DNA from: Dehalococcoidia bacterium
GTDB taxonomy: Bacteria > Chloroflexota > Dehalococcoidia > UBA2979
Direction of reading: 5' to 3'
NCBI GenBank assembly: GCA_020845735.1
Contig: JADLFF010000078.1
Coordinates: forward strand, 1-64,000
Length of the DNA: 64,000 bases
The notes below the pieces were generated by a model. It was given only the letters and a program-made list of their open reading frames with translations. It ran no database searches and was not told the DNA's origin. Shown here one piece after another: positions 25,607 to 34,653 of this stretch. The position numbers were made by a program, and so were the translations under genes. Position 1 is the stretch's first letter, and every line of letters begins with the position of its first letter.

Positions 25607-26653
25607 CTACCTCGAGCGCGGCCCGCCCGCAGGGCGCGCGGCGAGGAGCTCACCGAGCCGGATCACGAGGAGTTCGAGCGCCAGCTCATCGCCCAGCGCG
25701 CCCGTCTTGATGCTGTGGTCGCAGTCCTCGATCGCGCGCAACGCGGCCTCCGCCGCCTCGATGGGAACCGCGCGCGCCTGGGTGACCAGCTTGCGGAGCG
25801 GGTAGTCGCCCGTGACGCCGGTGGCCTCGGCGATGTCCGCGGGGCCGCCACCGCCATCGAGGACCTCCCGCGCCCGGACGAGGTTGCGCACCTGCCTCGC
25901 GAGCAGCGCCTGCACGCGCAGGGGCTCGTCGTTCCCCTCGGCGATCTGTGCCCGCAACAGCACCACCGCCTGTCCCTGCCGGCCCTCGACCACGGCGTCG
26001 ACAAGGCTGAAGACGTTGGTCTCGTGGGCCTCGGGGGTGAGCGCGTCGACGTCGGCGCGCGTGATCGTCCGCGGCCCGGCGTAGCGGGCGAGCTTCTCGA
26101 GCTCACCCGCGAGGACGCGGAGGTCGGCCCCCACGTGCTCGACGAGGGCAGCGACCGCTGCGGGCTCGATGGCGACACCGGTGGCCTGTGCCCGACCGCG
26201 GACCCAGGTGGCGACCTCGTTGTCCCGCCCGGTGGCGCGGAGGGGTCGGAACTCGCGCACGTCGGCGCCCGGCACCTCGCGCAGCGCCTTGAGGAACGCT
26301 GACCGCCCCGGCGAGGACTCGCGACCTCCCGTGTCGCGGCCCGCGGACACATCGACGAGGACGAGGTGGTTCGAGGGGGGGAGCGCCGGCAACGCCTCGA
26401 GCACGGGCGTCCACGTGCGCAGCCCGTCACGACCCGACGTCGCAGCAATCAGGCCCTCGATGATGACCAGGCGCGCGGCCGCGAGAAAGGGCAGCGTCGA
26501 GACGTGTTGCAGCAGCACGCCGGGCGTGAGCCCGCGCGCGGCGAGCACCGTGGTGTTCGTTCCGAGGAGGCCGTCGGTGTCGAGGCCTGCGCGCAGGTCG
26601 CGCAACGCCTCGCTGAGGCGGTACTCGTCCGCGCCGTAGTACACGTGCAACAT
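25607..26653 (-). CDS. holA: DNA polymerase III subunit delta
   Basis: A 348-residue HolA-type clamp-loader subunit. The pattern of the family is visible in MLHVYYGADEYRLSEALRDL at the start, PFLAAARLVIIEGL, and the helical C-terminus with ALLARQVRNLVRAREVL and YPLRKLVTQARAV. It opens the beta clamp as part of the clamp-loader complex. ATG 26653 was chosen because the frame upstream has no homology. It is the last gene of a minus-strand group with an MFS carrier and a small membrane protein. Confidence 0.87.
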   Translation of the reverse strand: MLHVYYGADEYRLSEALRDLRAGLDTDGLLGTNTTVLAARGLTPGVLLQHVSTLPFLAAARLVIIEGLIAATSGRDGLRTWTPVLEALPALPPSNHLVLVDVSAGRDTGGRESSPGRSAFLKALREVPGADVREFRPLRATGRDNEVATWVRGRAQATGVAIEPAAVAALVEHVGADLRVLAGELEKLARYAGPRTITRADVDALTPEAHETNVFSLVDAVVEGRQGQAVVLLRAQIAEGNDEPLRVQALLARQVRNLVRAREVLDGGGGPADIAEATGVTGDYPLRKLVTQARAVPIEAAEAALRAIEDCDHSIKTGALGDELALELLVIRLGELLAARPAGGPRSR

Positions 26654-26673
26654 GCCGGACGCCTCGGTCCCGC

Positions 26674-26976
26674 TCAGTCGATCTCGAGTTGCCACCCGGC
26701 CCAGGTGGCAACGCACGTGAGGATGAAGATGCCCGCCCCGGGCCAGAGCAGCGTACCGAGGAAGGTGTCGAGGCCCGCTCCCGCCTCGGCCCCGGCGGCA
26801 CCGACCGATACGGCGCGCCACCCGGCCCAGAGGGTTGCGAGCACGACGCCCGGCAGCGGCAGCCACCAGGGAAAGCGAGGGTCGTCGTCATTCACGAGCG
26901 CGTGGCGCAGCAGGTCGCGGGCGTCCGGGGCGCCCTCGTTCGGCCGCTCGCGCGACTCGTCGTCCTCGGCGGTCAT
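26674..26976 (-). CDS. Small membrane protein of unknown function
   Basis: A 100-residue protein with an acidic N-terminus (TAEDDESRERPNEGAPDARD) and two hydrophobic helices, LPGVVLATLWAGWRAVSVG and LLWPGAGIFILTCVATWAGW. Its ATG (26976) overlaps the MFS stop as ATGA, so it is co-translated with the carrier upstream, and it ends 20 bp before the holA start. I know no family; it may assist the transporter. Confidence 0.6.
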   Translation of the reverse strand: MTAEDDESRERPNEGAPDARDLLRHALVNDDDPRFPWWLPLPGVVLATLWAGWRAVSVGAAGAEAGAGLDTFLGTLLWPGAGIFILTCVATWAGWQLEID

Positions 26977-28262
26977 GTCGCCTCCAGGCTCCGTGTCGGA
27001 CCATCGTAGCCCGGACTGACGGGCTCGATCTCGAGCTCGCCGGCCGCCCGCCAGCGCCAGTAGGCGAGCGCGACGAGCACGAGCAGGCTCACGCTCGCGG
27101 CCGCGAGCGCGGGTTGCGTCCCCTCGCGGTCGATCACCGCGCCGATCGTGACGGTCGCGATGATGCCGCCGACCTGCACGACCATCTGCGAGATGGAGAG
27201 CGTGGTCGCGCGCTCGTCGTCGGGCACCCGCCTCGCGAGGTAGTCGGAGAGCAGCGGGAACAGCACGCTCCACGCGAACGGCGCCGTCAGCATCAGGGGG
27301 AACAGCCAGAGGCGCTCCCCGGCGGCGGCGGCCAGTGCGAGGCAGGACAGGGGCCCGAGGATGCCCATGGTCCTCCCCAGCCCGAGGCGCGCACCGAGCG
27401 CGCCGGCCCACCATCCCCCGAGCGTCGAGCCGAGCAGGATCGCCGCGTAGAACCCGCCGAGGCTCCACACGGGCGCGCCCGCCGCCACGAGGACGGGCTG
27501 CGACACGACAAAGATGACCTCGACGCCGATCTGGGTCAGGGACACCACGGCGATGATCCAGCGCATCGCCGGGCGGCGCCAGGCACGCCCGAGGGCGCTC
27601 CGGCCGGTGGCGGTGAAGGTGCGCGCCGCCCGCTCGCGAGGTGGCTCGGAGAGCTGGGAGGCGAGCACGGCGCAGGCCAGGCCGAACAGGCCGCTCGCGA
27701 CCATCAGCCAGGCGAGCGGTGTCCACCTCGACAGCACGCCACCGAGGAGGGTGAACCCGGCGGCCACCGCCGTCCCGATCGCGGTCAGGCGCCCCGATCG
27801 CCGCGCGAACTCCTCGCCCCGCCCCAGCGAGCGCAGGGTGTCGAAGAGCATGGCGTCGTCGGCCCCGCTCATCAGCGCCATGCCGAGGGCGAACCAGAGG
27901 TACGAGCCGAGCAACGCGGCGAATGACTCCGCGAGGCCGAAGGCGACGAAGGCGACGGCCCACGACAGCGACGCGGCAATCAGCACGGGCCGCCGCCCGT
28001 AGCGGTCGGCGAGGAGGCCCGTCGGGACCTGTGCCACGAGCGTGACGGCCTGGAACAGCGCCTCGAAGAGGAGCACCTGTCCGAGCGTCAGCCCGCGCAC
28101 ATCGACGAGGTAGATGACCCAGACGGCCTCGCCGAGCCACGACCACCGCAGGATCCACCACGCGGAGAGCCAGCGGAGGTTGCGCGCCAGGCTCGCGCGG
28201 GAGATCGCAGCAGCGGTGATCGCGTCGTTGGTCACATCCGAGAGCGTACGAGGGTGCGGCAC
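26973..28262 (-). CDS. MFS transporter
   Basis: A 429-residue, 12-helix major-facilitator protein. The loop between helices 2 and 3 reads GLLADRYGRRPVLI, a good match to the MFS signature GxLaDrxGrkxxl. A C-terminal loop mirrors it with LSDYLARRVPDDERA. It resembles drug or small-molecule exporters. Start codon choice is uncertain: GTG 28262 is used here, while a second GTG at 28235 would begin closer to the first helix; neither has a clear ribosome site. Confidence 0.8.
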   Translation of the reverse strand: MPHPRTLSDVTNDAITAAAISRASLARNLRWLSAWWILRWSWLGEAVWVIYLVDVRGLTLGQVLLFEALFQAVTLVAQVPTGLLADRYGRRPVLIAASLSWAVAFVAFGLAESFAALLGSYLWFALGMALMSGADDAMLFDTLRSLGRGEEFARRSGRLTAIGTAVAAGFTLLGGVLSRWTPLAWLMVASGLFGLACAVLASQLSEPPRERAARTFTATGRSALGRAWRRPAMRWIIAVVSLTQIGVEVIFVVSQPVLVAAGAPVWSLGGFYAAILLGSTLGGWWAGALGARLGLGRTMGILGPLSCLALAAAAGERLWLFPLMLTAPFAWSVLFPLLSDYLARRVPDDERATTLSISQMVVQVGGIIATVTIGAVIDREGTQPALAAASVSLLVLVALAYWRWRAAGELEIEPVSPGYDGPTRSLEAT

Positions 28263-28317
28263 TCGCGAGGCGGTGCCCCCGAGGCCGCGCCTTCGAGACG
28301 CCCTGGAGCGCGTGCTC

Positions 28318-29073
28318 CTAGAGGAACAGGTCCATGTCGATGGGCCGCACGAGCTCGCTCGCCGATCCCTCGCCAGGGATGTACGGGAAGCCGCGCACGA
28401 TCGCGGCGGGCACGCCGTCGAGCTTGCCCATGACCAGCTCTGCGGCCCCCGCCAGCTCGTCCGCGACGCAGATGGTGGTGACGCGGAGCTCGCGCCCGTC
28501 CATGTCCGGCAGCCCGACGTACGAGCGCATCGGCTGCAGCCCTGCGACGCCGATCGCGACGTTCGTGTGGCCGTCGCGCCAGGGGCGCCCGAACGTGTCG
28601 GTCATGACGACCCCGACCTCGGCGCCGCGCGCGCGCGCGGTGTCTCGAATGCCACGGCACGATGCGTCTGGGTCGACGGGCAGCAGGCACACGAGGTCGT
28701 GCCCACCCACGTTCGAGGCGTCGACGCCGGAGTTCGCGCAGATGAAGCCGTGGTGCGTCTGTGTGATGAACACGCCTCGGACCTGGCGCACCACCCGCTG
28801 CGACTCGAGGAGCACGGCCTCGGTGACGCGCGGGTCCTTGTCCCAGCGCCGCGACCACGCGAGGGCGAACGGACTCGGCGTGAACGTGTCGAGGGGAACC
28901 ACCCGGCCTTCCGCCTTCGACACCACGCGCTGCGTCACGACAATGACGTCCCCGGTCTCCACCGGCGTGCCCTGCGCCTCCGCTGCCTCGAGGATGATCC
29001 GCGCGAGGTCGTCCCCGGACTGGATCAGGGGGATGCCGGTGATCCCGATCACGCGGACCTCGGGAGCGCTCAT
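28318..29073 (-). CDS. cofE: Coenzyme F420-0:L-glutamate ligase
   Basis: A 251-residue CofE. Characteristic stretches are IGITGIPLIQSGDDLARII, VVTQRVVSKAEGRVV, ANSGVDASNVGGHD, and TDTFGRPWRDGHTNVAIG. The enzyme adds glutamate residues to F420-0 with GTP. It overlaps npdG by four bases (ATGA), forming a compact F420 operon. This makes the host an F420 user, consistent with the luciferase-like oxidoreductase at 36.7 kb. Confidence 0.93.
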   Translation of the reverse strand: MSAPEVRVIGITGIPLIQSGDDLARIILEAAEAQGTPVETGDVIVVTQRVVSKAEGRVVPLDTFTPSPFALAWSRRWDKDPRVTEAVLLESQRVVRQVRGVFITQTHHGFICANSGVDASNVGGHDLVCLLPVDPDASCRGIRDTARARGAEVGVVMTDTFGRPWRDGHTNVAIGVAGLQPMRSYVGLPDMDGRELRVTTICVADELAGAAELVMGKLDGVPAAIVRGFPYIPGEGSASELVRPIDMDLFL

Positions 29074-29732
29074 CGGGCCACCTCCAGGCCACTGATCCGG
29101 ACGCTCGAGTGCGCCCTGTACCGCCCGTTGATCCCAATGAGGAGGATGGTCAGTCCCTCGACGAAGCGCGAGAAGCGCAGCGGGCCGGCGTCCACCGCGC
29201 GCGCTCCGCTGATCTGCTCCGCCAGCCGTGAGACCGTTGCCTTCGCCTCGGCGTCGTTCCCGGTGATGAGCACGTCAGCGTCGACCGCACGGTCCGGGTC
29301 GAGCAGCACGTCGGCCGCGAGGTTGTGGAACGCACCCACGACAGTCGAGTCGGGGAGAATCTCCGCCGCTTCCTCGGTGGCCGAGCCCGCGGGCACGTCG
29401 ACGGGGCGCGGTCCCCGCTCGAACCGCACGGGCACGACGCCGTCCACGACCAGCTTCCCGTTGAGCTCGTCGCGCAGCCCCTCGAGGGTGGGGCGGTGCG
29501 CCTCGTAGGGCACGACCACCACCACGACGTCCGCCTCGGCGACCGCCGCCTCGTTGCTGGCGCCCGTCAGGTCCGCCGAGGGGAGGCTCGCCGCGAGCTC
29601 GGCGGCGACGGACGCACCACGGTCGGCCTGCCGGCTGCCGATGATGACCCGATGGCCGGCCATGGCGAAGCGGAGGGCCAGTCCGCGGCCCTCGGGCCCG
29701 GTCCCTCCGACGAGGGCGATCGTGTGAGGCAA
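29070..29732 (-). CDS. npdG: NADPH-dependent F420 reductase
   Basis: A 220-residue protein with an N-terminal dinucleotide motif IALVGGTGPEGRGLALRFA and a second strand ending IIGSRQADR, where the Ser-Arg fits NADP. It carries the family segments VVVVPYEAHRPTL and VGAFHNLAADVLLDPD. It moves hydride between NADPH and F420. The start is inferred as TTG 29732, preceded by GAGGAG at six bases; the open frame upstream is unrelated. It is the first gene of the F420 operon, upstream of cofE. Confidence 0.88.
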   Translation of the reverse strand: MPHTIALVGGTGPEGRGLALRFAMAGHRVIIGSRQADRGASVAAELAASLPSADLTGASNEAAVAEADVVVVVVPYEAHRPTLEGLRDELNGKLVVDGVVPVRFERGPRPVDVPAGSATEEAAEILPDSTVVGAFHNLAADVLLDPDRAVDADVLITGNDAEAKATVSRLAEQISGARAVDAGPLRFSRFVEGLTILLIGINGRYRAHSSVRISGLEVAR

Positions 29733-29856
29733 GCAGCACTCCTCGAGGCTGGCACGGGGCGAGTCGGACGCGCCATACAATACGAGCCCGGCACGCAGTA
29801 CGAGTCCGGCGTGCCGGAGCAACACGGCGGGCGATTGCGCTAGTGATTGAGGCGGC

Positions 29857-30636
29857 GTGACCTCCTCACCCCCGGCCATTGAGGCCAGGTCGTTCGTGCA
29901 CGAATACGCGAGCGCCGCGGGGTCCGTGCGCGCCCTCGATGACGTGAGCCTCGCCGTCGCCGAGGGCGAGTTCGTGTCCCTCGTTGGACCGAGTGGCTGC
30001 GGGAAGACCACGCTGCTCCGTGCCGCCGCCGGGCTCCTCCCCTCGAAGCCCGCGTCCCTGCGCGTGTTCGGACGCTCGCCCGACGAAGCGCGCGCGGACC
30101 GCACGATGGGACTTGTGACGCAGGATCCCGGGCTCCTGCCGTGGCGTTCGGTCGCGGACAACGTGGCGCTCACCTCGGAAGTGACGGGGTCGAGGGTGGA
30201 CGTGGCCGCGCTGCTGGCCCGTGTCGGCATCGAGCGGTTCGCCGCGTTCCATCCGGGTGAGCTGTCTGGCGGAATGCGCCAACGAGTTGCCCTCGCACGG
30301 GCCCTGGCGCACCGCCCACGCCTGCTCTTGATGGACGAGCCGTTCGGCGCGCTGGACGAACTCTCCCGCGAGGACCTCAGGCTCGAGTTGCTGCGGATCT
30401 GGGAACGCGATCGCGTCTCGGTCCTCTTCGTGACGCACTCCATCCGCGAGGCGGTGCTCCTGTCCGATCGCGTCGTGGTGATGAGCCCGTCCCCGGGACG
30501 CATCGTGGCCGACGTGCGCGTCGATCTGCCGCGGCCGCGGTTCCTCGCGATGGAGAGTGAGCCCGCCTTTGCCGCGCTCGTGTCCGTGGTGCGTGCCGCA
30601 CTCGGCGGCGCCAGGCCCGTCGGGCTGAGCGCGTGA
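29857..30636 (+). CDS. ABC transporter ATP-binding protein, nitrate/sulfonate/pyrimidine type
   Basis: A 259-residue ATPase with Walker A GPSGCGKTT, signature LSGGMRQR, Walker B LLLMDEPFGALD and the switch histidine in FVTHSIREA. It belongs to the SsuB/TauB/ThiZ-like class. It starts at GTG 29857 and overlaps the permease by four bases. It is the first gene of a complete import system, divergent from the F420 operon. No riboswitch is seen upstream, unlike the related operon at 1.6-4.7 kb. Confidence 0.85.
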   Translation: MTSSPPAIEARSFVHEYASAAGSVRALDDVSLAVAEGEFVSLVGPSGCGKTTLLRAAAGLLPSKPASLRVFGRSPDEARADRTMGLVTQDPGLLPWRSVADNVALTSEVTGSRVDVAALLARVGIERFAAFHPGELSGGMRQRVALARALAHRPRLLLMDEPFGALDELSREDLRLELLRIWERDRVSVLFVTHSIREAVLLSDRVVVMSPSPGRIVADVRVDLPRPRFLAMESEPAFAALVSVVRAALGGARPVGLSA

Positions 30637-31493
30637 CGGTCGAGACGACTCGCGACGCGGTCCCGGCGAGTGCGGCGCCGGAGCGCCGGCCGTCGCCACC
30701 GTTGATTCCGCCGCGTCGAGGCCTGACCCCTCGCGAGGTCGTGGGCGTGGTGCTGCCGCCGCTGTGCGCGCTCCTCGTGGTCCTCGCGACGTGGGAGGCG
30801 TGGGTGCAGCTCCGCGACGTGAAGGCGTACCTGCTGCCGGCTCCGAGCGCAGTCGCGGTCGCGCTCGCCGCCGAGCCCGGGCGCTTCCTCGAGGGCGCGC
30901 GCGTCTCCCTCGGGCATGCGCTCGGCGGACTGGCCGTGGGAACCGGCGCGGCGTTCGTGCTCGCGGTCGTGATGGCCCACTCGCGGCCTCTCGAGCGCGC
31001 GATCTACCCGCTGGCGATCCTCGTGAAGGTCACGCCGGTCGTCGCGGTCGCGCCGCTGCTCATCATCTGGTTCGGCTTTGGGCCGGTCCCGAAGGTGCTC
31101 GTGGCCGCGCTCATCACCTTCTTCCCGATGCTGGTCAACGCGGTAACGGGTCTCCGGTCCATCGATCCGTCGGCGTTCGACTTCCTGCGGGCCTTGAACG
31201 CATCGCGCTGGCAGATCTTCTGGAAGCTCCGGGTGTACGCCGCACTCCCGTACATCCTCGCCGCGCTGCGCATCTCGATTCCGCTGTCGCTGGTGGGCGC
31301 GGTCGTGTCCGAGTGGATGTCGGGCGACGGCGGGATGGGGCAGATCATCCTGATCGACAACGGCGAGTTCGACACGGCCGGGCTCTTCGGCGCCGTGACG
31401 GTCCTCGCCGTGATCGGTGTGGTCCTGACCGCGCTCGTTGCGTATATTGAGCGCCGCGTGCTGTTCTGGCACGAGTCCTCAGCCGGGTTGTAG
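30633..31493 (+). CDS. ABC transporter permease, BPD/SsuC type
   Basis: A 286-residue permease with about six membrane helices after a hydrophilic N-terminus. The ATPase-contact loop reads FDFLRALNASRWQIFWKLRVYA, and the region VAVAPLLIIWFGFGPVPKVL is typical of this class. It shares a GTGA overlap with the ATPase gene. The cargo is defined by the binding protein downstream. Confidence 0.86.
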   Translation: MTVETTRDAVPASAAPERRPSPPLIPPRRGLTPREVVGVVLPPLCALLVVLATWEAWVQLRDVKAYLLPAPSAVAVALAAEPGRFLEGARVSLGHALGGLAVGTGAAFVLAVVMAHSRPLERAIYPLAILVKVTPVVAVAPLLIIWFGFGPVPKVLVAALITFFPMLVNAVTGLRSIDPSAFDFLRALNASRWQIFWKLRVYAALPYILAALRISIPLSLVGAVVSEWMSGDGGMGQIILIDNGEFDTAGLFGAVTVLAVIGVVLTALVAYIERRVLFWHESSAGL

Positions 31494-31594
31494 CGCCCGC
31501 GGCCACGTCGCGGATACACCGGTCTCGATGCCCCCGCGTGCAGTGCCCGTGACCATGTCGCGGATGCACGCGCCACATCTACCGGAGTCACTCC

Positions 31595-32668
31595 ATGACG
31601 TTCCGAGGTCGTCTCGGGCGCCTGTCGGCGCTCGCGTGGGTGCCTGTCGCGGCCACGCTCCTCTTCGCCGCGTGCACGGACGAGGATCCAGCGCCGGCAC
31701 CAGCCGTCTCCCAGGCATCCTCCGTGCCCGCGACCAGCGCGACGCCGTACGCACCGCCTCGCAAGGCCGTGTTCATGGCCGGGTTCCGACCCCAGGCGAA
31801 CCTGCCGTTCGTCGCGGCCTACCTCGCGAAGTCGAAGGGGTTCTTTGCCGAGGAGGGTCTCGATGTCGAGATCCAGCACTCGTCGGGCAGCGAGCATCTC
31901 CGCCTGATCCTCGAGCAGAAGGTGGACTTCACGACAGGCACCGCCGCGCAGGTCGTGCGCCGTCGCTACGAGGACTTGCCGCTCCGCGCGATCGCGCTCT
32001 TCGGTCAGCGCGGCGACCAGGGCTACATCGTCCGTGCGGACTCGGGGATCACGGGCCCGGCGGACTTCCGAGGCAAGCGTGTGGGGTTCAAGTCGGGCGT
32101 CGTCCCCGCCGAGCTGAAGGTCATGCTCGACTCCGCAAACGTCGCGGAGAGCGAGGTGCGGATGCAGGCGGTCGGCTTCGACCCGCGCGTATTCACCGAG
32201 GGCCAGGTCGACGTCTATCCCGTCTTCATCAATAACGAGCCGTTCACGGTGCGCAAGACCGGGCTGGCGATCAACGTGATCGACCCGCAGGACTTCGGAG
32301 TCGCCACGCTCGGCCTGACGCTGCTGGCGCACAGCGACACGCTCCGCGACGACCCGGAGTTCGCTCGCAAGTTCCTGCGCGCGATGATGCGCGGCGCCCT
32401 CTACGCCCGCGACCACATCGACGAGGGCGTGCAGGCGACGCTGACGTACGCGAATGGTGCGGACCCCGAGGCGCAGCGCTACCTGCTGGAGACCGACCTC
32501 AAGCTCGCAGCCCGCGCCGATGGGATGGGACGGTCAGACCTCGGCCAGTGGCAGGCCCTCGAGGCCGTGCTCCGGCGCGGCGATGTCATCGATCGCCCCG
32601 TCGATGTCTCGACGGCCTGGGACGGCTCGCTGATCAACGGGCTCTACGAGGAGGGACTCGGGCGGTAG
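31595..32668 (+). CDS. THI5/NMT1-like ABC substrate-binding lipoprotein, ligand unknown
   Basis: A 357-residue exported lipoprotein: signal peptide ending in LLFAAC, a linker, then a binding-protein fold beginning VFMAGFRPQANLPFVAAYLA, with KSKGFFAEEGLDVEIQ typical of this superfamily. It differs clearly from the ThiY-like protein at 2.4 kb, lacking the LNWTPNNHH segment. Possible ligands are pyrimidines, riboflavin-like compounds or sulfonates. Because the operon lies beside cofE-npdG, a flavin-type ligand is an attractive but unsupported idea. ATG 31595 has CCGGAG upstream. Confidence 0.78.
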   Translation: MTFRGRLGRLSALAWVPVAATLLFAACTDEDPAPAPAVSQASSVPATSATPYAPPRKAVFMAGFRPQANLPFVAAYLAKSKGFFAEEGLDVEIQHSSGSEHLRLILEQKVDFTTGTAAQVVRRRYEDLPLRAIALFGQRGDQGYIVRADSGITGPADFRGKRVGFKSGVVPAELKVMLDSANVAESEVRMQAVGFDPRVFTEGQVDVYPVFINNEPFTVRKTGLAINVIDPQDFGVATLGLTLLAHSDTLRDDPEFARKFLRAMMRGALYARDHIDEGVQATLTYANGADPEAQRYLLETDLKLAARADGMGRSDLGQWQALEAVLRRGDVIDRPVDVSTAWDGSLINGLYEEGLGR

Positions 32669-32671
32669 CGG

Positions 32672-34288
32672 CTAGAAGACCTTGGCGCCGTCCGACCCGA
32701 CGACCTGTCCATCGAACTGGACCTCGACCTCCCACGTGCCCGCCCCAATCGCGGTCCCGGGGGAGTAGCCCACCCACCACGTGCCGGACGTGCCGCCCTC
32801 CCACGGCACAATGGGCGAGGTGTACACGGCGCGCCCGTCGCGGAACACGGTCCACTTCAGCTGGTGCACGCCCGCCGCGTTGGCGTAGTTGAACGAGAAC
32901 ACCACCTGGTTCGAGGTGGCCCGGGCGCTGTCCTTGATCTTGCCCTCGATGTTCGCCGTGGCGCCGACCTGGAAATCGCTGACCGTCCCGCGGCTCCGCG
33001 TCGACGTGCTGCTTCCGACGTACACCTCGGCGGCCGCGCGCTGCTGGTTCTCGGCCCACAGCTCGAGGCGCCACACTCCCGCCTGGAGCGTGCGGCCGGA
33101 GGGCGCTCGCAGGCGGTCGGTGACCACCTCGAACTGTGACATCGCCCACGGCACGGACGACGACAGCCCGTCCTGCAGCACGCCATTGAGGTACCAGCGC
33201 TCATCGATGATCACGCCGGGTGTGGCGCCCTGCACGAGGAACTCGTAGTGCAGGGTCGAGAGCGTGTCCGGGTACGACTCCGTGTAGTCGAAGAGGTCGC
33301 CGCTTGCGCCCTCGAGCGCGTTCTCCGCGAAGACCGGGCGGGAGATGATCGGACCCGGCGAGTAGGCCGGGCGGCGGAACAGGGGCGCCACGTACGAGGC
33401 CTCGGGGCCCGCCTGGCGCGCCTCGTCGATGAGCCGCGTCGCGAGCGCGACCGGGCGCGTCTGCCCGGCAGGGGCGGTCGGTGTGTACGACCCCTGGAGC
33501 ATGAGGCCGAGGACCCGCCCCCGCTGGTCGAACACCGGAGCGCCGTTCTGCCCCGAGGGGACTCGTGCCTGCGTCTTGATCCACGCGACCCCGGGGATGC
33601 CCGTGTCGCCGCGGAACCCGAGGACGGACCCCTCGGACGCCACGAGCCGGCCGCTCTCGGGGTTGACTTCCTCCATGCCCGGGTAGCCGAGGATGCGCAC
33701 GGCATCGCCTCGCGTGGCGCGTGCACTGTCTCCGAGGGGGGCCGCCGGGAGATCGAACTCGCCGGGCGCGAGCGCGGCGCCATCGATGCGCTTGGTCGCT
33801 CGCACGACGGCGAGCCCCAGCGCCGGTTCCGCGCGCACGACCTGCGCGAGGTAGGTGCTCGTCGCCGCCTCGCCCACGGCCCGGGTGACGGCAACCTCGA
33901 GCGACCCGTACGCACGACTGCCGTCGCCGGCGTACGGCTCGACAATCTGGTACGAGGTCAGGATGAGCCGCTGTTGCTGGTCGACGACCACGCCCGTGCC
34001 CACGCGTAGCAGGTTCGTCCCCTGCCGCGCCTCGAGGCGGACCACGGAGCCCGCGAGCTCCGCGTCGCTCACGTTCAGCGCGCTCGTCGTCGTGCGCTCA
34101 CCGAGTTGCAGGCGAGCGGGCGGGAGGATCGGCGGCGCCAGGATCGGCGGCGGCGTCGGACGAGGCGTGGCCTGCGCCTGGTTCCGGTCACCGGGGATGA
34201 AGTCGGCGGCACGCGCGCAGCCGGTTCCCACCACAGCTGCCGACATCAGCAGCAAGGAACCAATGCCGCGGCGCAGGTGCACAGGCAC
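32672..34288 (-). CDS. Trypsin-fold lipoprotein with all three catalytic positions altered (pseudoprotease)
   Basis: A 538-residue lipoprotein (signal peptide to lipobox VGTGC) with a Pro-rich linker and a chymotrypsin-fold domain (about residues 70-290). The landmarks are there but the catalytic residues are not: LILTSYQIVEP where LTNYHVV is usual (His to Gln), LGLAVVRA where DLAVL is usual (Asp lost), and SGQNGAPVF where GNSGGP is usual (Ser to Asn). Two beta-rich domains follow to the C-terminus. It is probably a binding or scaffold protein. GTG 34288 is the inferred start. It ends three bases from the convergent ABC gene. Confidence 0.75.
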   Translation of the reverse strand: MPVHLRRGIGSLLLMSAAVVGTGCARAADFIPGDRNQAQATPRPTPPPILAPPILPPARLQLGERTTTSALNVSDAELAGSVVRLEARQGTNLLRVGTGVVVDQQQRLILTSYQIVEPYAGDGSRAYGSLEVAVTRAVGEAATSTYLAQVVRAEPALGLAVVRATKRIDGAALAPGEFDLPAAPLGDSARATRGDAVRILGYPGMEEVNPESGRLVASEGSVLGFRGDTGIPGVAWIKTQARVPSGQNGAPVFDQRGRVLGLMLQGSYTPTAPAGQTRPVALATRLIDEARQAGPEASYVAPLFRRPAYSPGPIISRPVFAENALEGASGDLFDYTESYPDTLSTLHYEFLVQGATPGVIIDERWYLNGVLQDGLSSSVPWAMSQFEVVTDRLRAPSGRTLQAGVWRLELWAENQQRAAAEVYVGSSTSTRSRGTVSDFQVGATANIEGKIKDSARATSNQVVFSFNYANAAGVHQLKWTVFRDGRAVYTSPIVPWEGGTSGTWWVGYSPGTAIGAGTWEVEVQFDGQVVGSDGAKVF

Positions 34289-34653
34289 GCCTATCGAGTC
34301 ACAGCGATCGCGGTGGGCGACACCAAGGCTATCGGATGTGGGCGGCCTTGCGTGGATGTAGACGCGAGGGTTGCCACTCACGCGGCGGCAGACTGCGCAG
34401 ACGTGGCTGCTGGGTCATGCTTCGCTCCTCGAGGCTGCACGGGTGGGGAGCACGCTCATCGCGCGACAACATCGTTCGTGCGGCGCTGCCACCGTGGCTG
34501 CTGCCGCCGGCCCGCATGGTAACCCCTTCGCCAGGGCGTGTGGTGTCCTTACGTACCCATCGCAGCGGTCCCACCGTCACTTCCGCTCGAGGCGGCAGGT
34601 ACACTGCCAGACGCTGCCCACCGCGCGGCTACTCCGAGGAAGGGCTCCCAGAC
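34289..34653. other. Intergenic region between divergent genes, mostly unexplained
   Basis: About 365 bases without a convincing gene; short open frames here have no protein-like composition. It must hold the promoters for the pseudoprotease (minus strand) and the SppA-type gene (plus). TACACT at 34600-34605 is a possible -10 for the latter, with only a poor -35 (TCACTT, 34577-34582). A GCTGCCACCGTGGCTGC stretch near 34490 is an imperfect hairpin. I see no riboswitch. Confidence 0.45.

Noticed and set aside
25607-26866. A longer start for holA at 26866
   Set aside because: The added residues are Arg/Gly-rich and overlap the small membrane gene; homology begins at ATG 26653.
29733-29856. A second TPP or FMN riboswitch upstream of the ABC system at 29.9 kb
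   Set aside because: None of the THI-box or RFN blocks is present between the divergent starts.
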